Of a DNA stretch of 64,000 nt, positions 57,059-64,000 are shown in pieces (within the stretch, counting starts at the first letter, position 1; every line of letters begins with the position of its first letter). The stretch is from the NCBI GenBank assembly GCA_014529385.2, contig CM043969.1:19673946-19737945 (forward strand), written 5' to 3'. Under the pieces are notes generated by a model that saw only the letters and a program-made list of their open reading frames with translations, searched no databases and was not told the origin of the DNA. A program made the translations under genes and the position numbers. The stretch is from Adiantum capillus-veneris. Lineage: Eukaryota; Streptophyta; Polypodiopsida; Polypodiales; Pteridaceae.

Positions 57059-57066
57059 GCTCGAAT
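57059..57066 (+). pseudogene. Start of exon split by Gypsy-E
   Basis: GCTCGAAT follows the acceptor TTTTTTGCAG and is cut by the Gypsy-E insertion. The last five bases, CGAAT, are the target duplication. The remainder of the exon is at 62399-62564. Confidence 0.4.
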
Positions 57067-57743
57067 TGTTGGGAGAAGAGATGGGGAGACCGATTGCTTA
57101 GATTATTCAACACATGCTCACAAACATCACCATCAACCTGTCCACCTCTTTTCCCAATTTCCAAGCACACATACACACACCTAGACTGTGACACACACAC
57201 ACACACACACACAAAGAACATAAAATTGACATAGACATGCTCGTAAGATATGTGTAAGAGATGGAGACTAGATTAGAGAGTACACAGCAAAATAACCATA
57301 GCATAAGAGAGTAGAGAAGAGAACCTGCAAGAGAAAGGCCTAAATCTAGCCCTAAACTCCACGGCGCCTCTCTTGTGGAGTTGGTATTTAATATATTATT
57401 TTGAGTTTAAGGTGCCAAAAATTGAGGCCCCTCTTTTTACAACCACTTTACTTTTGCAAATGAGTGAAGCTCATTAGTTCTTGCATGACCCATAAGGGGA
57501 GTTCCCACTACAACTATTTACAGAGCCATAGTGGCTTATTGAAATGATGTTCTAAGATACTGTGCAAATATAAAATGGCCAAGAGTAATTGCCATCGCCT
57601 CTTCATCAACTCCTTGCATTCCACTCTACAAAATCATCATCAACTCAATTAGAAAATAAATAGACAGCACATAATTAACCATTACGCTAGCTATCCCAAT
57701 TGCAGCTAACCACTACAACAGGAGGGTGCCCAGTCTCATAACA
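57067..57743 (-). repeat. Gypsy-E 3' LTR
   Basis: 677 bases, matching 61692-62398. On the minus strand it begins TGTTATGAGACTGGGCACCC. It includes CA-rich tracts. Confidence 0.93.
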
Positions 57744-57756
57744 TCCCTCCCACCAG
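57744..57756 (-). promoter_or_regulatory. Gypsy-E polypurine tract
   Basis: On the minus strand CTGGTGGGAGGGA directly before the 3' LTR. Confidence 0.85.
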
Positions 57757-57791
57757 GGATAGCAACTATCCTCAGTTGCTCAATAGAGAAA

Positions 57792-58559
57792 TCAACTGGA
57801 CCGTGAGTGATGGAAAGTGTGGAGAAGGTCGAGAAAGTTGCGAAAAAACTTTTCAGGCATCCATTTGGCATCCTCTCTAGGGTGGCCCTTGAAAGTCAAA
57901 AGGTAACGGTTATAAACCCTTCTAGTACGTGTGGTGGTGGTCTCATAATCAACTATTTTATGAGGGATGAGTTGCTCTTCTTGGTCTACAAGTGAAGGTG
58001 GGTCTTCATAAATGTGGTGTGTAGGTAGGGGTCCTCGGAATGGGCGTAAAAGACTAATGTGAAAGGCATTGTGAATGTGCCAATGTGCAGATAGTTCTAA
58101 ATGGAAAGAAACATCATTAATGACAGCTGAAATTTTAAAAGGTCCATAAAAACGAGGAGCAAGCTTAACAAAGACATTGGTATCAACACTTTTGATCCTT
58201 CGTTTTTCGATACGAAGTAAAACATGATCACCTTCTTTGAATTGGTGTGCCTTGCGGTGCTTGTTAGCGTGCTTGGTGTAAAGTTCTTGTGAGTGTTTAA
58301 TGGTAGAATGCACACTTGCATAAATATCATGAAAGTCAGTAGTGAAATCATCAGCGGCGGCGGCAGGCACAACATTAGAAAGACGTGAAGCAAGAGTAGG
58401 AAGAGAGTGACCATATACAATTTCAAATGGAAACTTACCGGTGGCAGTGTGAGTGGTGTTGTTGTATGCAAATTGCAAAATATGTAGGTAATCATCCCAT
58501 TTTTTTGGTTGAGAAGAAACATAAGCCTTTAATAAGTCAATAATAGTGCGGTTGGTGAC
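57792..58559 (-). pseudogene. Gypsy-E integrase C-terminal part and chromodomain
   Basis: VTNRTIIDLLKAY continues the integrase. Then FAYNNTTHTATGKFPFEIVY and the barrel HQFKEGDHVLLRIEKRRIKS follow. HIHNAFHISLLRPF is the standard bridge, and at the end a chromodomain reads IPHKIVDYETTTTRTRRVYN, then RYLLTFKGHPREDAKWMPEK. Chromodomains direct insertion to marked heterochromatin; here the usual W-K-G is F-K-G. The frame is open for 228 codons from 58478. Confidence 0.9.
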
Positions 58560-58966
58560 TTATGTTTGACCATTGGATTCAGGATGAAATGCAGAAGTGA
58601 AGTCAAGTGTAGTGCCAAGATTTTCAAACACAGTAGTCCAAAAAGCACTACAAAATTTTGAATCTCGATCAGAAATAATCACTTTAGGCAAACCATGATG
58701 TGGAAAAACAGTCTTAAGAAACAAAAGTGCAGCTTGATGTGCTATGAGTGTTTTCTTACAAGGAATGAAATATGCTTGTTTAGAGAAACGGTCAATAATA
58801 GTCCATATCATGTCATGTTTGTGCATTGTGAGCGGGAAACCAGTAACAAAATCCATTGAAATGTGTTCCCAAGGCCTTTCAAGAATGGGGAGAGGGTGTA
58901 AAAGTCCCAATTTCTTACATGTATAGCTGCTTTGATTTTTTGACAAATCAAACAAGTTGAAACATA
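58560..58966 (-). pseudogene. Gypsy-E integrase core
   Basis: HISMDFVTGFPL holds the first Asp and KVIISDRDSKFCSAFW the second. The text then reaches FHPESNGQT and a TAA (58560-58562) at exactly the codon where the catalytic Glu belongs. A frameshift near 58920-58955 separates it from the zinc module. Confidence 0.9.
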
Positions 58967-59490
58967 CTATTTAACATCCATTCTCATAGTAGGCCAATAG
59001 AAATCACGACATAAATTTTGAAAAGTTGCAGCAAATCCTCTATGTCCAACATAAGGTGGTTTGTGCAATTCTTCAATAATTAATGTACGGAAAGGTTTAG
59101 TTACACACAATTTTTGTTTGAAATAAAGGAAGTTTTCTTGAATAGTGTATTCGAGGAATGTGTGCACAAAATTATCAAGCATATGCAACCATGTCGTTTT
59201 GAAGTCATCATCATGTGCATAAGTGTCAGGCATGGTGTCAAATGAAGTTCCCGTAATGGTTGATAGATGATTAAGTGAGGGTCTTCTACTCAAAGCATCA
59301 GCTATAACGTTTTCTTTACCAGGTTGGTATTGAATGTTGGGCTGAAAACTTTGAATAAAAGCGGCCCACTTAATATGTCTATCATCTATTAAGGGCTGAG
59401 AAAGTAAATATTTGATACTTTGTTGATTAGTTTCAGTACCCATTACATAGTGTTTCCAAATTTTCAATGCATGTACCACAACAATCCTTA
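58967..59490 (-). pseudogene. Gypsy-E RNase H end and integrase zinc module
   Basis: The text begins inside RNase H (VVVHALKIWKHYVMG) and continues with YQPGKENVIADALSRRPSLN. The zinc module has HKPPYVGHRGFAATFQNLCR and DFYWPTMRMDVK, a TAG (58967-58969), then YVSTCLICQ. RNase H is cut at its N side at 59492, where an inverted LTR end begins. Confidence 0.9.
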
Positions 59491-59492
59491 GA

Positions 59493-59812
59493 TGTTATGA
59501 GACTTCCTGTTGTAGTGGTTAGCTGCAATTGGGATAGCTTGCGTAATGGTTAATTATGTGCTGTCTATTTATTTTCTAATTGAGTTGATGATGATTTTGT
59601 AGAGTGGAATGCAAGGAGTTGATAAAGAGGCGACGGCAATTACTCTTGGCCATTTTATATTTGCACAATATCTTAGAACATCATTTCAATAAGCCACTAT
59701 GGCTCTGTAAATAGTTGTAGTGGGAACTGCCCTTATGGGTCATGCAAGAACTAATGAGCTTCACTCATTTGCAAAAGTAAAGTGGTTGTAAAAAGAGGGG
59801 CCTCAATTTTTG
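59493..59812 (+). repeat. Inverted LTR fragment inside Gypsy-E
   Basis: 320 bases starting TGTTATGAGACT, the exact start of the Gypsy-E LTR but in the opposite orientation. It lacks 8 bases (GGGCACCC) after position 12 and stops matching inside CAATTTTTG at 59812. The joint with pol is exactly at the LTR terminus. Confidence 0.92.
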
Positions 59813-60880
59813 AAAAGAATGTAAACCATAGTAAATCTGGTGTTTGAAGCTCACAATTCTCGAGAGAATTTTGTACTTACAGGTGATTGTATTTGTGATC
59901 TGTCAACATTAGAACTAAAAGTGGCCTTTGTGCCATGATTAGTAGCATGAAGATTGAAAAAAATATAATATGGAATTATCAATGATAAATGACAGTTGCC
60001 AAGTAATGATACATAAATAATAGCAAACGAATGAATAATAGCAAATTTCTTCTAAAAATATAGAAGGGAGAGAACTTACAAATTATATTCACCGACATAC
60101 ATCCGACATGGAACGTGATTAGTTTCATCACAATCAAGTGTCTTATCCCTTGTCTTGGATAACTTCCAAATACATGGATGGGAAGAGAAAACTCATAAAA
60201 TCGTGAATATAGGAATCAATGAATATATTGCATCAGCTTATAGATGCATGAGATATGAGATACGAACAACTATAGAGTGAAGTAACAATGGTCGATGAAA
60301 AATAAAAGAAGAGATACATTACAAAAAATCGGCATAGACTTTTAGGATACCTGTTTAAAATTGGCATCAAAACTAAAAATAAAATAATTCATATTATCTC
60401 AAGCTCTTCGTTCATGAATTGACTTCAATACAGAGATTTGATTTTTGGTGGTCAGGTTGTCCAAATGGTTTCAAATACAGACATGAATTTAGTGGTTTCT
60501 TCCACTGTCTTCTTGGTGCCATCTTTGTAACTTACAAACAGAGAAAACTCCATGGAGAGTTAATAGTACAAAGTTCACATGATAAAACTTGTTTAAACAC
60601 ATGTTTCAAGAAAATTCAAGAAAATGTAATAAATTTAAATTAATTTACCTGGGTGTCAAATCTACTAGGCTTCTTTGTAAGCCCTTTTGACAATTTCTAT
60701 AGCTTTTGAACATCATCAGCATTAGTGGTATTTAATTTGTACAATAAGCTCGACAATGGTATTGTTCCTGGCAATCGTCAGAACAAAAGCCACTACTTCC
60801 AAGTTCTCTTGGAATGATAATGTCAATGCTGCAAATGATTTGCAAGTTAGCTATCATGTTTGGTTTTTGAGTGAAATTGG
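59813..60880 (-). other. Possible exons of a captured host gene inside Gypsy-E
   Basis: Minus-strand reading gives short open blocks next to consensus splice donors. KLSKGLTKKPSRFDTQ precedes GTAAAT (about 60650-60700), CIWKLSKTRDKTLDCDETNH and PCRMYVGEYN precede GTAAGT (about 60080-60175), and ATFSSNVDRSQIQSP precedes GTAAGT (about 59875-59920). The spacers are AT-rich. Nothing here resembles gag, protease or RT, which should occupy this place. The identity of the gene is unknown and the exon calls are weak. Confidence 0.3.
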
Positions 60881-61678
60881 AATTTGAAATTGGGTTTGAG
60901 TTCTTATGGGTCCGGATGCATCGACTTGGGAGGCCAACTTCAAAGGCCTTGGTGGGAATATGGCCGGCTTCTCATAAAGTCGACTCTAAAAGGTCAAAAT
61001 TGAAGATCACAATCTCATTTTTAATAAAATAGTGTGAGATTATCATGGGAGACTAGTAAGCAAGAGTTCGATGGAAAAGAGATGTCTGTTAAATGACTAG
61101 GCATGCAATGGGCAGCCAAAAATGGTAAGGGCGGACAAAATAACCAAGGTTAGATGTCAAAATAAGGTGTAAGTTGGGTGGTCGGAAGAATTTTAAGTGG
61201 TTGGCTTTGAGTTTGGTCAAGTGGAGCTCTGGTTGGGTAATCGACTGAGAGAATTTCTAAATGGGATAGGTGGTCAAGGGAGGAATAGGGTGGACATGCC
61301 CTTGAGGATTTGACACTTGAGTACCAAGTGGTTGGTCAGCAGTGTTCGAGAATATCATTCATTTTTTTCAAACATACAAAATTCATTTTCTTGGATTTTC
61401 GAAGAGGAAATTTTAGAAAATTAGGTTTATTTTTCGGATTTTTACACTACTTTTTTTTTCCGATTTTGGGGTAAAATTTCTCTTTTACTCTATGCCCTCA
61501 ATTGGCATTTGTTCGGAATTAAAAATGGCACGATATTGAGCCGAGACACATTTTCCACGAACATCGGTGGTCGACCAAGTATTTGAGGGGGGGAGGAAAA
61601 CTGCAGACTCAAAGTCTTTGGAAATGAAAGAACGACCAAAATTGGAGACCGAGATCGACCACTATCGAGTGAATTAAC
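60881..61678 (-). other. Gypsy-E untranslated leader
   Basis: No open frames of note. It is adjacent to the primer site, so probably the 5' leader of the element, possibly joined to the captured segment at an unseen border. Confidence 0.5.
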
Positions 61679-61690
61679 GCTCTAATACCA
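61679..61690 (-). promoter_or_regulatory. Gypsy-E primer binding site
   Basis: On the minus strand TGGTATTAGAGC, one base after the LTR end. It matches the initiator tRNA-Met site TGGTATCAGAGC with one change. Confidence 0.88.
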
Positions 61691-61691
61691 C

Positions 61692-62398
61692 TGTTGGGAG
61701 AAGAGATGGGGAGACCGATTGCTTAGATTATTCAACACATGCTGACAAACATCACCATCAACCTGTCCACCTCTTTTCCCAATTTCCAAGCGCGCACACA
61801 CACACACACACACACACACCTAGACTATGACACACACACACACACCTAGACTATGACACACACACACACAGAACGTAAAGTTGACATAGACATGCTTGTA
61901 AGAGATGTGTAAGAGATGGAGACTAGATTAGAGAGTACACAGCAAAATAACCATAGCATAAGAGAGTAGAGAAGAGAATCTGCAAGAGAAAGGCCTAAAT
62001 CTAGCCCTAAACTCCACGGCACCTCTCTTGTGGAGTTGGTATTTAATATATTATTTTGAGTTTAAGGTGCCAAAAATTGAGGCCCCTCTTTTTACAACCA
62101 CTTTACTTTTGCAAATGAGTGAAGCTCATTAGTTCTTGCCTGACCCATAAGGGGAGTTCCCACTACAACTATTTACAGAGCCATAGTGGCTTACTGAAAT
62201 GATGTTCTAAGATACTGTGCAAATATAAAATGGCCAAGAGTAATTGCCGTCGCCTCTTCATCAACTCCATGCATTCCACTCTACAAAATCATCATCAACT
62301 CAATTAGAAAATAAATAGACAGCACATAATTAACCATTACGCCAGCTATCCCAATTGCAGCTAACCACTACAATAGGAGGGTGCCCAGTCTCATAACA
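61692..62398 (-). repeat. Gypsy-E 5' LTR
   Basis: 707 bases, matching 57067-57743. The extra length is mainly additional CA repeats and a duplicated CTAGACTATGACACAC segment (61820-61870). Confidence 0.93.
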
Positions 62399-62564
62399 CG
62401 AATATAGTAATTTAGACATACTGGTTGTGTTAGGTGATCTTGGCAATAAACTTTTTTTCAATAGTTACTCGGATGATTGTTGTGCTGACAATGGTAACAA
62501 ATGCAGGGTATTTACTTTGAAAGAACAAAACTGCAAGAACGTTATACATTTTGACATAATGTAA
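62399..62564 (+). pseudogene. Remainder of exon split by Gypsy-E, with stop codon
   Basis: After the duplicated CGAAT the frame predicted from the upstream exon continues for about 53 codons: YSNLDILVVLGDLGNKLFFN, then SYSDDCCADNGNKCRVFTLK and a short end NVIHFDIM before TAA at 62562-62564. The Cys-rich text is ordinary protein-like. Phase agreement across both the intron and the insertion is the main support. The family is unknown. Confidence 0.4.
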
Positions 62565-63315
62565 ATTGGTTGAAGCTACTTATTTTTTTTGTTTTTTAAC
62601 ACCGTTACCTCCTGGCAGACACTGGGATTTTTCAAAAAAGTATCAAAATACAAACAGGATGCTGGCAAAATTTTGAAAATTGGATAGGTGCACACTTACA
62701 AAAAACCAAATCTGGATATAATCGTTTCTTGGATCTTGTACACACTACATGAATGTTGAACCTCACGAAAAACTTGCAATACATGTTGACAGATGGTAAT
62801 TGCTATGCATAAGTGTTAGCCTCAGCATTTGACTTGAGTGTTTATTTGATGGTTTGTGACTTGAAAGTAACACAATTACATTGTTTTACCTTTGAATATT
62901 TTAGCTTTGGATTGGCTGCTAGAAGCCTTAAACCTCATGTGAGGGTCTCAATAGAGATTTCATAGATTGGACATTTGAGAAATTGTTCGTTTTACGAAGG
63001 AAATGCTGCCTAAATTTCTACTTTTTAGAGATTGGTAAACAAAAAGATGGAATAAGTGTAGGTAAATTCTTGACATTCGCCTGATGTGGGGACCTTGGCT
63101 GATATGAACACCTATTAACATAATAGTAAGAAGAATTTCAAGTAGGAATTGATATGCATACTGATTCTTGAAAAACATCAAAAGATGGGGTTCAATTTCT
63201 CTTTTGCCATAAATCTACTCGGTGCTCGGTTGTTAGTTTCTTTGTAATTTTAGACACCGATAATAAGGGGAAGGCGTCATTGACACCTGTCTTCCCAAGT
63301 AATGCCAGTACTGAC
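62565..63315. other. Gene-free stretch
   Basis: AT-rich with no supported gene. It may contain the 3' untranslated region of the split gene. Confidence 0.45.
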
Positions 63316-63507
63316 TGTTCGGGTATAAAGCCCAATGTGGTCGCCCAGGTAAGTGGGCGGGCCGCCAGGTATGTACACATGTTCTTTTGTAAAAACCTAA
63401 TAAGAACTCACTATGCTCTACACATTACAGTAGAGCGAGTTCACCATATCATCGTGCTCTTCTTCTCGCACTCTCTCTCGCGTCGCACTTTCGCTCGTAC
63501 TCCTTCA
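63316..63507 (+). repeat. Copia-4 5' LTR
   Basis: 192 bases, from TGTTCGGG to ACTCCTTCA, two bases before the primer site. TG...CA ends. Confidence 0.8.
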
Positions 63508-63509
63508 CC

Positions 63510-63522
63510 TGGTATCAGAGCT
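63510..63522 (+). promoter_or_regulatory. Copia-4 primer binding site
   Basis: TGGTATCAGAGCT, an exact match to the Copia-2 site and to the initiator tRNA-Met 3' end. Confidence 0.9.
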
Positions 63523-64000
63523 GATATCGAGGCTCGGGGCAGCACTGCAGGAGGCTAGAGTCACTAGCTCAGATTGGAGTGAAATTCGATAGGCGAAGAC
63601 ACGGCCCCAAATCTCGTGGGTGAGCCCGAAGGACTCGGTGTTGTTAGAATTTCATTCTGAGGTCATCTTGGCCACCGTTCGGCTTCGACAAAGGTCTGCG
63701 TAGGCCATTTTTCAACTACGTGGTCTCGACGGGTGCAGATCCGACTCTACAAATTTGCGGTTTTCGGCCTTCGACTGCAGGTCCTGAGGATATCGACACT
63801 CCCAGAGTGTTGATTTGTGGCTGTCTACACATCGAAGGACGGCTCACAATTCTTGGAGGCGTGTCACATACGACACGGGCGCATCTACACACAGACTGTA
63901 GGCGACATCCACTAGTTCATCAGGTAGCTTGTATTTGCTGCTTGATATTCCAAATTTCATCCTGACATTGCAGGTACTTCCACATGGGATGTATTGTCAG

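Larger units (their letters stand above)
57067..62398 (-). mobile_element. Gypsy-E, chromovirus-type element, minus strand
   Basis: Complete insertion: identical 5-bp flanks CGAAT at 57062-57066 and 62399-62403. LTRs are 57067-57743 and 61692-62398, with TGTTATGAG...CTCCCAACA ends on the minus strand. There is a primer site next to the right LTR and a polypurine tract next to the left. Between them, reading right to left: leader, a foreign-looking AT-rich segment, an inverted piece of LTR, then RNase H, integrase and chromodomain. Gag, protease and RT are missing, so it cannot move alone. Confidence 0.93.
63316..64000 (+). mobile_element. Copia-4, 5' LTR and leader (cut by window end)
   Basis: The 5' LTR, primer site and about 480 bases of leader are present; coding parts lie beyond the window. 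The LTR start TGTTCGGGTATAAAGCCCAA and pyrimidine-rich end resemble Copia-2, so it is a likely relative. Target duplication cannot be checked. Confidence 0.8.

Overview
The window is nuclear DNA of a land plant, made almost wholly of nested, decayed transposable elements and long dinucleotide microsatellites. Copia and Gypsy retrotransposons use initiator-tRNA-Met primer sites (TGGTATCAGAGC), a CACTA DNA transposon has an En/Spm-type multi-exon gene, and all coding relics carry stops and frameshifts. No bacterial-style genes, rRNA, tRNA or CRISPR were seen. A cyanovirin-N homology (CVNH) lectin relic lies inside the CACTA element. Among land plants CVNH proteins are known mainly from ferns (Ceratopteris), so a fern is my best guess. 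That is an inference, not a proof.

Layout. 1-4563: Copia-1 (5' end outside the window, broken pol, one 3' LTR). 4564-8638: Gypsy-A, a relic with protease and an unusual C-terminal module but no RT or integrase; its 3' LTR starts at 8639. 9470-10742: Gypsy integrase relic C. 13090-13844: gag relic related to Gypsy-B. 14204-19587: element D, a Gypsy pol segment between two 1-kb LTR-like repeats that contain a minisatellite. 19588-23738: mostly unassignable. 23821-24812: 3' part of a LINE. 27150-30771: Copia-2, a complete LTR-to-LTR element lacking integrase and most of RT. About 31460-40375: Gypsy-B, the long relative of Gypsy-A (gag, protease, RT, RNase H, doubled zinc module, integrase, second protease-like domain). 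41200-44444: an unrecognised long ORF relic with an acidic region and coiled coil. 44485-47349: 5'-truncated Copia-3. 48061-54960: a duplicated ~1-kb unit whose second copy is split by a 3983-bp CACTA element (49828-53810) carrying a decayed transposase gene and the CVNH relic. 56719-62564: a possible host gene whose last exon is split by Gypsy-E (57067-62398, minus strand, perfect 5-bp target duplication). 63316-64000: 5' LTR and leader of Copia-4.

Working together. No element looks competent to move alone. Several look like non-autonomous or partner forms: Gypsy-A keeps the two protease-like regions and tail but has no RT-integrase, Copia-2 keeps one continuous frame through a large pol deletion, and the CACTA element has no TNP2-like transposase. 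The points most worth following are the CVNH capture, the extra C-terminal domain of the Gypsy-A/B family, the odd architecture of element D, and the exon split by Gypsy-E.
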